NCBI GenBank assembly: GCA_003427395.1
Contig: BFEA01000163.1
Coordinates: 2,554,447-2,583,009 of the forward strand
Direction of reading: 5' to 3'
DNA: 28,563 nt
Source of the DNA: Chara braunii
Taxonomy: Eukaryota; Streptophyta; Charophyceae; Charales; Characeae
Position numbers and translations under genes: made by a program
Shown here: positions 1-9,307 of the stretch, piece after piece
How the letters are laid out: every line of letters begins with the position of its first letter
Numbering within the stretch: the stretch's first letter is position 1
The notes under the pieces: model-generated
What the model was told of the DNA's origin: nothing
What the model saw: only the letters and a program-made list of their open reading frames with translations
Databases searched by the model: none

Positions 1-237
1 AAAAGAGAAAGAGAGAGAAGGTAAGTCCCCAACCTTGCGGCTGACTTCATCGTACTTTCATCGATAGGATGAGCAAAATCGAATGAATCTATCGCTAAAC
101 ATTTTGTTTCGTCTCTTTAACTTCAGTTATTTGTCGTTTCATGCATAGCACAACGAACGTGTTCGTGCCCCTCCACGTTCGTACGAACGACTCGCGAATG
201 TGTTCGAGCGAATATATGTAAAATTATATGTATACTT
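1..237. other. Intergenic, no gene seen
   Basis: A purine-rich start is followed by AT-rich sequence. At about 145-215 there is a cluster of GTTCG/CGAAC palindromes, including CGTTCGTACGAACG, of the kind that forms the ends of the CGAACG-type elements further right. No coding signal is seen. Confidence 0.5.
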
Positions 238-238
238 A

Positions 239-463
239 GCTACCAGAATGGCCCCGGACCACTTGCCCGACCAGGACAAAAAACAATAAAATATTTATAT
301 ATATATATAATTTTTTTTATTAAATTTATTTCAAATGTGATAAAAAATTTTGATATGACCCTACGACAAACATTGTTCGGTTTATTTTTTTGCATAACGT
401 AGTTTTTATTTCCGATGTTTTGGATTTTTTTTTTCCGTTGGGACCTTCCCTACGGGGCCACAT
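239..463 (+). mobile_element. Short AT-rich element, CTAGGCTACCAG family, truncated copy
   Basis: The left end (CTACCAG then the GGACCACTTGCCCGACC block, 240-272) is followed by AT repeats. A diverged core follows at about 325-410, with a 'ttgatatgaccct' block and then TTTGCATAACGTAG. The GGACCTTCCCT start of the right-end block is at about 445. The terminal CTGGTAGCCTAG is missing. There is no protein. The identity rests on alignment by eye with the complete copy at 2254-2518. Confidence 0.6.
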
Positions 464-567
464 GTCATTTGACACACACCAGTATCTGCGCTTGTTGCTA
501 GGACCTCGAAACAAAAATTTCGGCCAATTTGGGATTTTAAAAGAAGAAGGTTTGGACAACTTCAACA

Positions 568-790
568 TTGCTTGCAGCAATGGTTGCTACAAGCACTTTA
601 GTAACGGTTGTTGCCGTTGTTGTACACATTGTTGTTGTAACTGTTTCAACGACTGTAGCAACATCGATCGCAACACTGGTGACAGAAGTAGTTGCAACAG
701 TAGTGGTTGCAACACGGGTCGCAGTGGTAGTGGCAAGTGTGGTTGCAAGGATTGTAAAAACGATTGCAAGAACTTGCTATGGAGGTAAAA
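568..790 (+). repeat. Cryptic GTTGCAAC / GTTGTNG simple repeat
   Basis: GTTGCAAC, GTTGTTGT and CAACGACTG-type words recur with a loose 6-9 base rhythm, unlike the AT-rich flanks. Two overlapping forward frames stay open because of this rhythm: one is Val/Ala/Thr-rich (76 codons from 568), the other Cys/Asn/Gly-rich (ending at 788). Neither has a recognisable domain. The skewed composition is explained by the repeat itself, so I do not call a gene. Confidence 0.45.
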
Positions 791-1230
791 TTGTTTGATT
801 CTTGGATTGTCCTCACCTCAAGTTTATTTAGTTGTGTTCAATAAAGGGAAAACAACTTCCATTTTGAGTCTACTCATCTAGTTGAAATAGGGGCTATTGT
901 GGTAACAATTTTTAAGGCACATACACACACACCTCTCACGGGTTTAAAAGGGTCGTTTTTGCGCTTAGTTTTCTTCCTGTTTTTTTTTTTTATCTTCTAA
1001 CTGATTGCAAGTTCAGAGAGGATTCTCAACCAAGATATGATCGTCTTTGCAATATTTACAACATTTTATTTTCCTCGTTTTTTTTAATTTATTTTTTTAT
1101 GATTTTGTCGTGGCCAGGACGAACCTATGGTGAATGGTGGTAAGGCGGGTGCCTGGTGGGACATCTCGGACAACTAAGGTAAGGAAATCCGCCTACGTAA
1201 CCTAGCTCTAAAGGTGATAAGTTTATAACA
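791..1230. other. Intergenic, no gene seen
   Basis: AT-rich sequence with T-tracts and a short CA run near 920. A GC-richer patch at 1105-1205 resembles decayed element ends (GGCCAGGACG, GGTGCCTGGTGGGACATC). No reading frame or RNA is recognised. Confidence 0.4.
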
Positions 1231-1342
1231 ATGTAAGTAAGTTTTCATGAAAGATCATTTTCATTATATATAATAAAGTGAAAGATTATCTTTGAATATA
1301 TAACTTGAATGGGAAAAAATATTAAATGAATATAGTATCTTA

Positions 1343-1432
1343 CTCGGCTACCGTAGCGCCGTTCGGCCACCCGCGTCACCTTGTTTGACCGGGCAACCCA
1401 GTCGTGAGAGGACCAGCGAACGACACAACAAA
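1343..1432 (-). repeat. Element end, CACCTTGTTTGACCG type, copy 1
   Basis: A GC-rich block matches 1760-1832: both carry GCGTTCGGC or GCCGTTCGGC, then CCCGCGTCACCTTGTTTG, ACCGGGCAACC or ACCGAGCAACC, a GTCGTG(A/G)GAGGACC segment and GCGAA. It is followed by a polyA-rich stretch. The minus-strand peptide through it is an artefact, since the same peptide recurs in copy 2 only because the DNA repeats. Confidence 0.55.
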
Positions 1433-1499
1433 AACAGAAGTCGAGAAAATCAAAAACATTATTAAAAAATTGTGTCATGCCAAAACAAAAAAAAAACTT

Positions 1500-1655
1500 A
1501 AAGAAAAGGAGTATATTTAATCATCACAAGTTGGGAAACGGGCCTTGCGTCCCTCACATCAATAACCACGGCCTGCAAAGATGAATCAGGCTCTCCGACC
1601 TGGAATAACCCCACCTCAGCGGAGTCACACCACTAATTAACATCACACCCTAATT
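1500..1655. other. Unassigned sequence between element copies
   Basis: GC-moderate sequence of about 150 bp (GGGCCTTGCGTCCCTCACATC to ACCACTAATTAAC) matches none of the repeat families I recognise here and has no open frame of note. Confidence 0.35.
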
Positions 1656-1659
1656 AGCC

Positions 1660-1832
1660 TAACTAGCTTAACGTCGGTAACCATGAACAACTTTTGCATC
1701 AAAGTTGCATCAAAACTATTTACATATTTTGAAATAAAAATTATATATATACAAGGTGACCGGCGTTCGGCTGCCCGCGTCACCTTGTTTGACCGAGCAA
1801 CCGGTCGTGGGAGGACCGGCGAAAAACACAAA
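1660..1832 (-). mobile_element. Element fragment, minus-strand core plus CACCTTGTTTGACCG-type end (copy 2)
   Basis: The minus-strand core at about 1675-1740 (AACAACTTTTGCATCAAAGTTGC, then TTTGAAATAAAAA) runs into the GC-rich end at 1760-1832. A second minus-strand core follows at 1862-1950 (GCAAGG, CAGCCTTTGCATCAAAGTCAC). The two cores and two ends suggest tandem or nested insertions of one family. Confidence 0.5.
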
Positions 1833-1978
1833 AAAAACAAAAATCGAAATAACTGAAAAAAATATTAAAAATTAATGTGATGCAAGGAAAAGTGAACAGC
1901 CTTTGCATCAAAGTCACATTGAAAAGTTTTAGCAATTTTGAAATAAAAATCAAACTTATATAGAATATATGTATAGAA

Positions 1979-2093
1979 GGTGGTCGACATTCAGAACGGG
2001 CCGAACGCCCAAACCGGAACACCCGAACACCCGAACACCCGAACATACAAGACCCCTTAGGAATGCGTTCAGTCGTTTGGGTCAAACGTGGAC
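1979..2093 (+). repeat. CGAACG-type element end with tandem ACACCCGA
   Basis: The block GGTGGTCGACATTC, GGGCCGAACGCCC, four tandem ACACCCGA-like octamers (about 2016-2046), GACCCCTTAGGAATGCGTTC and AACGTGG matches 3055-3151 and, on the other strand, 5240-5336. It precedes a minus-strand core at about 2140-2235. Confidence 0.55.
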
Positions 2094-2253
2094 CCAAAAA
2101 AACAAAATTTAAAAAAATCAAAAACATAAAAAAACATTAAAACAAACATACGTCATGCAGGAAAAAAAAAAAAAAAAACTTTGCATGAGCAGTACATCTT
2201 AATTCCTCATCATATTTGAAATAAAATACAAAAGGAAAATAAATACAGACAAG

Positions 2254-2296
2254 CTAGGCTACTAGAGTGGTCCGGGATCACTAGCGCGACCCGGCN

Positions 2297-2327
<31 letters not shown>

Positions 2328-2518
2328 TAATTTTTTATTCTAAATTTGTTGAAGAATGTCGATTTGATACTGAGGCAAAAGTTGTTCAGTTTAATTTTTT
2401 TATATAACATAGTTTTTTTTTGAATTTTTTGGATTTTTTTTTTTTTTGCGTTAGGACCTTCCTTGGTCCTTGCACGGGCTGGCCACTTGGGACCCAGGCG
2501 GCCCGGCTGGTAGCCTAG
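2254..2518 (+). mobile_element. Complete short element with CTAGGCTACYAG terminal inverted repeats
   Basis: The left terminus CTAGGCTACTAG (2254-2265) and right terminus CTGGTAGCCTAG (2507-2518) are inverted repeats with one mismatch. Inside lie the left GC block (GGTCCGGGATCACT), a polyA tract with one N, the AT core (GAGGCAAAAGTTGTTCAG at about 2371) and the right GC block (GGACCTTCCTTGGTCCTTGC, then GGCGGCCCGGC). At 265 bp without coding capacity it fits a miniature inverted-repeat transposon. A transposase source is not in this window. Confidence 0.65.
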
Positions 2519-2572
2519 CTAACAAGAAATTTAAGAAAAAATAAATAAATAAATTAGATATTTAAAATTAGT

Positions 2573-3050
2573 GAGTTCGCAAACCATTTTTCGACACCGC
2601 TATCTTCGGCGTTTTTTCATTTTTTTTTGCCATAGCCAAATGCCCCTCAACTTTACATATTTGTGTTTCACATAATACAAAACTCATGCAAAAAGTTTCA
2701 AAAAAAATAAAATATTTAAGACACCAAAATAAAATCACAAATAAATGTGAAAAGTGAAAAAAAAAAACTTGAGTACCGGACACGTTTTAACACCGTTATT
2801 TTTGACGATTTTTTATTTTTTTTTGCGTTGACAAAATGCCTTGAAACTTTATATGTGTGTAACTCATGTTGTACAAAACTTACAAAAAAACAATTCAAAA
2901 AAAATATATCGTTTTTAGGCCCTAAAAAGTTTTTTGGCGGGGGCCGAACCTCTTTAGGTTTGACCCCCGAACGCCCGAATGCTCGGGGGTCAACCCGGGC
3001 GCCTTTGAACGTTCGGTCTGATAACCATATATATATATATATATATATAT
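2573..3050 (+). repeat. CGACACCG...GGCGATTTT repeat, two tandem copies, then a CGAACG-type end
   Basis: Copy 1 starts near 2573 (GTGAGTTCGC, TTTCGACACCGCTATCTTCGG, then AAATGCCCCTCAACTTTA). Copy 2 starts near 2770 (ACACCGTTATTTTTGACG, then AAATGCCTTGAAACTTTA). A GGGGGCCGAACCTCTTTAGG to GAACGTTCGG block (2937-3018) closes the unit. Further copies lie at 3341-3500, 3540-3775 and, inverted, 4975-5075. Confidence 0.55.
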
Positions 3051-3270
3051 ACACGGTGGCCGATGTTCGTGACGTGCCGAACGACATAACCCGAATGCCC
3101 GAACGTACGAGACCCCTTGAGGATGCGTTCGGTCGTTCGGGCCGAACGTGGAAAAAAAAAAAAAACCACTCTGAACAGTCTGAGAAAAACATATGTTATG
3201 TAGAAAGGTAAAACAAACAACATTTTCGTGAGCATTACATCCGACTTCCTTACCAACTTCGAAATAAAAA
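3028..3270 (-). mobile_element. CGAACG-type element end with minus-strand core
   Basis: An AT microsatellite (3028-3050) precedes the GC-rich end at 3055-3151 (GGTGGCCGATGTTCG, GACCCCTTGAGGATGCGTTC, GGGCCGAACGTGG). A minus-strand core follows at about 3190-3270 (TATGTTATGTAG, AACAACATTTTCGTGAG, ACCAACTTCGAAATAAAAA). This is the same core as in the CTAGGCTACCAG elements but joined to different ends. Confidence 0.55.
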
Positions 3271-3340
3271 ATAAATTACAGAAAATAAATGCTAATAAAA
3301 AAATAAGAAAAAAAACGAGAAATTAGAGAATTAAAATTAG

Positions 3341-3775
3341 TGAGTGCGCAAGCCAGTTTTCGACACCGCCATCTTTGGCGATTTTACATTTTTGTTTGGC
3401 ATAGCCAAATGCCCTGAAAAATTGTATATGTGTACTTCAGATGATAAACAAATCATGAGAAAAGTTTCAAAAAATCATAAAATTGTTTAAACCCCGAAAT
3501 GAAGTGAAAAAAAATAAAAAGTGGAAAAAAAAACATTGTGAGTGGGCGAGAACGTTTTGACACTTCATCTTTGGAGATTTTTCATTTTCTTTTTGCTGAG
3601 AAAAATAACTTCAAAATTTATAGGCATGTAGTTGCCATATACCTAACATCATATAAAGCATTGAGAAACCAATTTAGAAAAAAAAAGTTATTTTTAAGTG
3701 TCGAAATAATTTTCGGTGGAGGGCGAACCCCTTCAGGTTCGACCTTGAATGGGACACCGAGCGCTTGAACGTACG
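3341..3775 (+). repeat. CGACACCG...GGCGATTTT repeat, copies 3 and 4, with GGGCGAACCCC end
   Basis: Copy 3 begins AGTGAGTGCGCAAGCCAG and continues CGACACCGCCATCTTTGGCG. Copy 4 begins near 3538 (GTGAGTGGGCGAGAACG, CACTTCATCTTTGGAG). The unit ends with GGTGGAGGGCGAACCCCTTC, like the 2937 block. The arrangement repeats that of 2573-3018 about 770 bp earlier. Confidence 0.5.
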
Positions 3776-3968
3776 GAGGCCCGCCTAGCGGCCTCTGTAC
3801 GAACGGGCTGGTAACCCTGTAAATAAATAAAAAGATCGGAGTGTGAAAGCATACTCGGATACTTTTTTTTTTTTTTTTGACTTTTCACTTTTTATTATGA
3901 TTTTATTTTCATGCCTTAAACTTTTTGCATGCGTATCACGACGAACATATTCAGATGAACATTTAAAC

Positions 3969-4017
<49 letters not shown>

Positions 4018-4182
4018 TAATAGTAATAATGATTATGTTTTTGAATTTTGATTTTTAACTCGTGATTGGCTACGAATTTGAACATGACTCCTAGGCAAAA
4101 GTTGCTTGTATTGTTATTGTACCTAACACTGATATATTTTAGATTTTTCTGAGAACTTGTTTTTTTTTTTTTTTTCTATGTT
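3776..4182 (+). mobile_element. AAT microsatellite and plus-strand core
   Basis: A run of AAT trinucleotides occupies about 3968-4012. A plus-strand core follows at about 4050-4140 (GATTGGCTACGAATTTGAAC, CCTAGGCAAAAGTTGCTTG, ACCTAACACTGATATA). It runs into the CGAACG-type end at 4183. Confidence 0.45.
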
Positions 4183-4250
4183 CGCGTTCGGAGTGTTTGG
4201 GGCGCTTGTTTGCGTTCGCCTCCGAAGCGAACACGGTGCTACGTAGCTTT
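4183..4250 (-). repeat. CGAACG-type element end (GTGCTACG terminus)
   Basis: GTTCGCGTTCGGAGTGTTTG, GCGCTTGTTTGCGTTCGCCT and CCGAAGCGAACACGGTGC, then TACGTAGC, are the reverse complement of 12468-12530. The outer edge GTGCTACG matches the terminus at 12798-12806. Confidence 0.6.
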
Positions 4251-4978
4251 TCGCATGAGTTTTGTATTGTTTGAAGCAGGAAGCAGGAAGAAGGAGAGCA
4301 ACAGCAGGTGCGTTGCAGAAGCATGGAAGCACACACGTCATCATGCAAGCATAACACACATGGAGTCTTCGCAGCTTGAAACCCAACAAGGGGCCCAAAT
4401 CGAAAAATCATCGTTACGCTCGGAAAATGCCGACAATCCAGTCCGGCTCTCTTCCTTCCAAAAACCCACCACGCACTATTGCCGGTACTCTGGCGATCCC
4501 CTACGCGTTTCAATCGGCGCATGAACGGAGACCATCAGGGGGGTAGGCGACCCTTCTGGTGGTAAGCCGGTCGACACCAACTGTTAAATACAGCTAACGT
4601 CGTCCAAAAAAAATTTTTTAGCCTAGGTCCCTATACCGTTCCCATTCCGGGGCCCGAAGTCTGATGAACCTACCCAAGGTCCCAGTAAGATATTCCCTGG
4701 GGTACTCCAACAGTCTCAATTCTCTGCTAACTGTTAACAAAGACAATTCTGCCAATTCTACTGTTCACGTGCAGACCTTAATCCTGGCCAGTGCGCTATT
4801 AATAATTTTTTTCTTTTGTTTCGCATCGGCATATGACCTGAAACTCTGCATAGACCTGTACGAGTACTCATCCGACCATACAGCTTCCTCGTTTCTCCCC
4901 CTGTACCGAATTTCGACCTTATTCGGTTGTTTGCCAATCGTTAACTCAACGCCTAAAAATGAAGTACACATATGTTAA
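4251..4978. other. Non-repeat-like island of balanced composition
   Basis: About 730 bp of roughly even base composition interrupt the AT-rich nest. Short open frames exist on both strands (for example 4664-4978 on plus), but none shows a known domain or consistent coding character. GGGGTACTCCAACAG at about 4699 is the reverse complement of a TGTTGGAGT-type LTR start. I found no partner LTR end or primer-binding site I would trust. It could be a fragment of a different transposon or old single-copy DNA. Confidence 0.35.
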
Positions 4979-5075
4979 GTTGCGGGGCATTTGGCATTGC
5001 TAAAAAAAAAGAAAAATCGCCAAAGATAGGGGTGTCGAAAACGGGCTGGCGCACTCACTAATTTTAATTCAGTAA
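4979..5075 (-). repeat. CGACACCG...GGCGATTTT repeat, inverted copy
   Basis: Reverse complement of the 2573/3341 family: GGGGCATTTGGCATTGC, AAATCGCCAAAGATAGGGG, TGTCGAAAACGGGCTGGCG, CACTCACTAATTTTAATT. Confidence 0.6.
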
Positions 5076-5099
5076 TCTCTCTTTTTATTTTTTCTGATT

Positions 5100-5336
5100 T
5101 TTCTTCTTAATATTTATTTTTTTTTCAAATTTGGTAAAGAATTTGGATGTAATGCTTAGGCAAAATTTNTTTNNTTTTNNTTTTTGCATNNNNTNTTTTT
5201 TNNNTNTNNTTTTTTTTTTTTTTTTTTTTTTTTTTTTNTGCGTTCAGCCTTGACGGCCGAACGCGTTGCCAAGGGGTCCCGTAGATTCGGGCATTCAGGT
5301 TCGGGCGTTTGGCCCATTCCACACGCCGACCACCCT
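5100..5336 (+). mobile_element. Plus-strand core with unresolved T tract and CGAACG-type end
   Basis: The core TTTGGTAAAGAATTTGGATG, CTTAGGCAAAATTT (5125-5170) is followed by a T tract with many N (5169-5237). The GC-rich end at 5240-5336 is the reverse complement of 3055-3151, ending GCCGACCACC. N bases prevent exact boundaries. Confidence 0.5.
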
Positions 5337-5640
5337 GTTTATATCTATATATCTATATATATATATATATTTATAAAATTTTGATGAAGTTATTACCCTT
5401 TGGATGTGTTATTCAACTAATATAAATATGTGATCTAGCAAACATAAGTTAGTAAACATTAAATTTATATTTATTTATTATTTTATTTTATATTTTTTCT
5501 TAGATTACGTTTGTGAATTCAAAGACTATCAAAAATATAAGTTGTTTGTATTATTACAATGAATTATACTTTGCACTACATGTCTGGCCGCCCAGGTCAT
5601 GCTGTTTGCTTAAGAAGGTTAGTCGATTAATGGTCAAGAA
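5337..5640. other. AT-rich intergenic sequence, no gene seen
   Basis: A TATATC/TA microsatellite (5338-5372) is followed by AT-rich sequence. GGCCGCCCAGGTCATGCTG at about 5588 vaguely resembles a right GC block but lacks the terminus. Confidence 0.35.
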
Positions 5641-5654
5641 AGGTCCTCATTTCT

Positions 5655-5870
5655 GTGGCATCGTGACCGAGCCCGAACGTTCGAGACCGAACGAGAACGA
5701 GCGCCGAAACTCTTCGAACGCGAACATAAAAATATTAAAAAAACAAAAACACAATCTCCAAAAAATTTGAAAACAATATATGTTATGTTAAATAATAATA
5801 CAAACAACTTTTGCCTTGGAGGTATGCTCAAATTCGTAACCAAACTCGAGTTAAAAATCAAAAACCAAAA
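5655..5870 (-). mobile_element. CGAACG-type end with minus-strand core
   Basis: The end block at about 5660-5725 (GAGCCCGAACGTTCGAGACC, GAACGAGAACGAGCGCC) is followed by a minus-strand core at about 5775-5870 (ATATGTTATGTTAAATAATA, CAAACAACTTTTGCCTTGGA, ATTCGTAACCAAACTCGAG). The layout matches 12468-12670. Confidence 0.55.
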
Positions 5871-5898
5871 AATAAGTTTTTTTTTTTTTTTTTAATAT

Positions 5899-5999
5899 GT
5901 TCGGCCGAACGCCACCCGAACGAACATGTTCGGGTGGCGTTCGGCCGAACGCCCGAACATGTTTGGACATTCGGAACATGTTCGGACGTTCGGAAAACC
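5899..5999. repeat. Perfect palindrome of CGAACG motifs
   Basis: A left arm of 23 bp at 5899-5921 and a right arm at 5928-5950 pair perfectly around a 6-base spacer (GAACAT). Further ACATGTTCGG/CCGAACATG units continue to 5999. The block is bounded by a T tract on the left and GTGTGCTAC on the right, like other CGAACG-type ends. Confidence 0.75.
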
Positions 6000-6039
6000 T
6001 CCTAACATGTTCAGTGTGCTACAAAGGTCCTCATTAAAG

Positions 6040-6275
6040 AAAAAAAAAAAAAAATTGTGTTATGCAAAAAAATAATACTAACAACTCTCACGATCACATG
6101 AAAATTTGTTAATCAAAAAGTATTTTTTTTTAATTTTAATTTTTTATATTTTTTGGCTCTGTCAGGGAAGTGGTCCCGCACCACTCATGTAGCCTATTTT
6201 TTTTGTAAATTTTATTTTTGTTTTTTTTTGTCAGGTCGGGCAAGTTCTCTAGGTCATATGGTAGCATAAATTACA
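6040..6275 (-). mobile_element. CTAGGCTACCAG-family element, minus strand, with two left ends
   Basis: A minus-strand core (6055-6120: TGTTATGCAAAAAAATAATA, CACGATCACATGAAAATTTG) is followed by two consecutive inverted left-end blocks: CAGGGAAGTGGTCCCGCACC with CTCATGTAGCCTA (6166-6197), and GTCGGGCAAGTTCTCTAGG with ATGGTAGC (6232-6266). The double left end also occurs at 7629 and 7719. Confidence 0.5.
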
Positions 6276-6745
6276 CTATATATATGTATATTTTAAAGAA
6301 CCTTAAACCATTACCGTTTTCCCCCGAACATAACACACCCCAAAAATGAATGTAGACAAGTTATATTTCCGGCCAGATGTGGCCGAAATACGGTTGCGTT
6401 GTGTTGAGGGGAAGACAGTAGTCCCAAACTTTGAGGAGGTCGGACACGACAATGGTTGCCATTGATAAATCTAATTAGAAGTCGTCGTTTCGTTTCAGCC
6501 ACTTGAAAGGTCGGAGACCCACTATTTTTCAAACAGACAAAGCTATTAGTGGTTTGAGGTTGTGGTTCCATATCAATTATCAAAACGTTAATTTGGTTCC
6601 TCTTTTACCGATGAGTGAAATAGTTATACCTTTGAAGAAAAAAAATAAAATATCTTAGCATTTTGCACCCCGCGTATATATCATTCATATCATTTAACTT
6701 CATTCAGATAGTACAACTTACCCGCTAAACCTGAATAATTTATTT
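6276..6745. other. Unassigned, no gene seen
   Basis: Mixed-composition sequence of about 470 bp with short open frames only. It matches no repeat family I recognise here, and no RNA gene motif is seen. Confidence 0.35.
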
Positions 6746-6752
6746 GCAAACT

Positions 6753-6975
6753 AGGTTACTAGCCGGGCCGTCAGGACACCTTGTTTGCCAAGGCGGTGTG
6801 CCCGTGCCTAGTTGTGCAAGGACTAGGGAAGGTCCTAANAAAAAAAAAAAAAAAAAAACTTAAACAATTTGAAAAAAAAAATGTTATGCAAAAAAATAAA
6901 CTAAGCAACGTTTCCCTCAAGGTTGCATCCAAATTATTTACGAAGTTTAAAATAAGAGATCAAATTAAAACCTAC
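6753..6975 (-). mobile_element. CTAGGCTACCAG-family element, minus strand, right end plus core
   Basis: CTAGGTTACTAGCCGGGCCG (6753) is an inverted right end. It continues with GACACCTTGTTTGCC, GCAAGGACTAGGGAAGGTCC and a polyA tract. A minus-strand core follows (ATGTTATGCAAAAAAATAAA, AAGCAACGTTTCCCTCAAGG, ATTTACGAAGTTTAAAATAA). The other end is lost. Confidence 0.55.
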
Positions 6976-7235
6976 GTTGCGACTTGTACACACCATTGTA
7001 CGAATACGTACGACTTTTCCCCCCTCCAAAATTTCAATAAGAATCTGCAGATGATGCTCAACCAAATGTTGCTTNTTTTGTGCTGTTGCAACACTTTTTT
7101 TTTTTCGGATTTTTTTGATGATTTTTTTTTTTTCTTCGTACGCGGGTGTACAAGTCGTACGGGTTCCCGTACAGATATTACCTGTACGTTTCGTTCGGAA
7201 AGTCTCCGTATGTGTTCGTTCGGTAACGTAGATTA
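6976..7235. mobile_element. CGTACG-type element remnant
   Basis: CGTTGCGACTTGTACAC, TACGAATACGTACG (6974-7012) and the opposing GTACGCGGGTGTACAAGTCG, TACGGGTTCCCGTAC (7138-7175) are inverted relative to each other. They enclose a weak core (7030-7100). The block ends in GTTCGTTCGGTAACG. No coding sequence. Confidence 0.45.
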
Positions 7236-7620
7236 AAACATATATATCAAATAAAGTTGCCCCGTAAACCGGAGACAGAAAGGGAGAAAAGAACAACAAG
7301 TAAGGGGTTGTAACAAACTATTTTCTCGGAGTTTCAACGACTCATGAGGAGGTCATCACTCAGCTTCGGCTATCGGAAACCAGACCCAGTGTCCCTGAGA
7401 GGAATCTTCAAAAAAATTATAATATATTATATGTGACAGTACAGTATTGTTGCTATTTAACGAAACACAGACATGTTTCTCAATCGAAACACTAGTTGCA
7501 ATAAACTATGAGCTATAAACCACAGACTTCGAGATTGCGCAAGGTAATTCACAAAAATTTACAAATCAACCCAAAAATTATATATAAGTGCGTGCTAAAT
7601 TTTTTTATAAAAATTATTAT
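7236..7620. other. AT-rich intergenic sequence, no gene seen
   Basis: No open frame of note and no recognised repeat. It ends in an ATT trinucleotide run just before the next element. Confidence 0.35.
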
Positions 7621-7628
7621 TATTATTA

Positions 7629-7772
7629 CTAGGCTACCAGAGTGGCCCAGGGTCACTTGCCTGGTTGGGCCAAAAAGATAAAAAAAAATAAAAAATTTTA
7701 AAATTTTATTTTATATTTCTAGGCTACCAGAGTGGTCTGGGGTCACTTGCCCTACCGGACCAAAAAGATAAT

Positions 7773-7821
<49 letters not shown>

Positions 7822-8389
7822 ATATTTTAAATTTGGTAAAGAATTTCGATGTGAGCCTTAGGCAAAAGTTGTTTAGTTTATTTTTCTGCATAACATAGTA
7901 TTGTTTAAGATTTTTTGGATTTTTTTTTTTTTTTTGCTGGGACCTTCCCTTGTCCTTGCACGGGCTGGTAACCCGGGACCCGGGCGGCCCGACTGGTAGC
8001 CTAGTTATATTTTAAATTTGGTAAATAATTTCGATGTAAGCCTGAGGCAAAAGTTGTTTAGTTTATATTTTCTACATAACATAGTATTTTTTCAGGTTTT
8101 TTGGATTTATTTTTTTTTTGTTGGGACCTTCCCTTGTCCTTGCACGAGCTGGTAACCCGAGGCCCGAGCGACCGGGCTGGTAGCCTAGTATTATTATTAT
8201 TATTATTATTTTAATTTTTAAATTGGTAAAGAATTTCGATTTAACCCGGAGGCAAAAAATGTTCAGTGTATGTTTTTGCATAACATAGTTTCTTTTTTGA
8301 TGTTTTGAATTTTTTTTTTTTTTTTTGCGAGGACCTTCCTTTGTTCTTGCACGGCGAGGGCCGCCCAGGAAAATACGGTGACCCGGGCG
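7629..8389 (+). mobile_element. Nested or tandem CTAGGCTACCAG elements: two left ends, three cores
   Basis: Left termini CTAGGCTACCAG lie at 7629-7640 and 7719-7730. Three successive core-plus-right-end units follow. The first ends CTGGTAGCCTAG at 7993-8004. The second ends at 8177-8188. The third starts at about 8189 and is interrupted at 8394 by the retroelement, its terminus reappearing at 12291-12302. A TA microsatellite (7776-7818) sits in the first unit. The later units lack left ends, so they look like partial tandem duplications, not independent insertions. Confidence 0.65.
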
Positions 8390-8394
8390 GCCCG

Positions 8395-9307
8395 TAGAGA
8401 AGTAGAGAAAAGAGGAGACAATGCAACTGACTCAACTGAACACAGAACCGTGTATTAACACGACGAACGCTGTGTGATAACCAATCCCGAAAGAATTATT
8501 GCTCGCCGAAGGATACAACAACAGAAGAGTCGGAGCCAGCCATAGCAAGGCTATGGCGAACGCTACTGTTACTTGCTGAAAAAAGAGTGAAGCACGGAGA
8601 ACAGAGCGCAGTTGGCATCCCCTACTAGTTTCGGCCGTTGCCAGCGGCCTCATAAGGAGGAATTGAGATGGTCTGAAGAAACTACAGTGCCTAATTCTTT
8701 AAATACTGGTTCACTGACTCCTATGCCCGCATGCTACGGTATCCGACCTGCGATAACCCTTCCATGTCATAACACAGTCTTTCCCGCGTTTCTTAGTCCG
8801 TGCTGTGAGCCCTTCTCCATTCCGAGGCTCCAGCATCAGATCCCCGCCTGTGCGGATGCTATCAGATAAACCGTTATAGGTCTACCCGGTAGTCCGCTAA
8901 TGCTTCCAGACTCGGGTAGTACATCCTACTCCCACGTTTCCGCAACACTTGGCTGGCTCCCTCACGCTACTATCATATAAGATAGACCCTGGAAGATCCG
9001 GAGAAATACCAGATCCGATATCTGCGGGCTAAGTACAAAAATTCGACAGACCGAAATCCCATGACCAAAATCTTAAAAATAAAACTATTAAATAACGATT
9101 AAATAGCGTGGACTGTCCTCGTTTTTTATTCACTCACTCGTCTCACCCGCCTTTTACCCTTTTTTTCCTTTCATACCCCTCTTAACCCCCGTGCGATCTC
9201 ACTCCTGAGACCAGGCCCAGTGCCTGAAGTTTAGTCCCCCTGGATCACTCTTACCGCCGCTTCTTGCCATACTACCAAGTGCACAGTCGCCTTCTCCATT
9301 TGTCCCA
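8395..9307 (-). other. 3' untranslated region of the Penelope-like element
   Basis: This is about 900 bp downstream of the reverse transcriptase stop, reading on the minus strand. Composition is balanced and no long open frame is seen. The element's 3' end shows a short TCTACT-type repeat (forward GTAGAGAAGTAGAGAAAAG at 8394-8412) against the target duplication. Confidence 0.5.

Noticed and set aside
4580-4712. Possible solo LTR (TGTTAAATAC to GTACTCCAACA)
   Set aside because: Too short, no target duplication and no convincing primer-binding or polypurine site.
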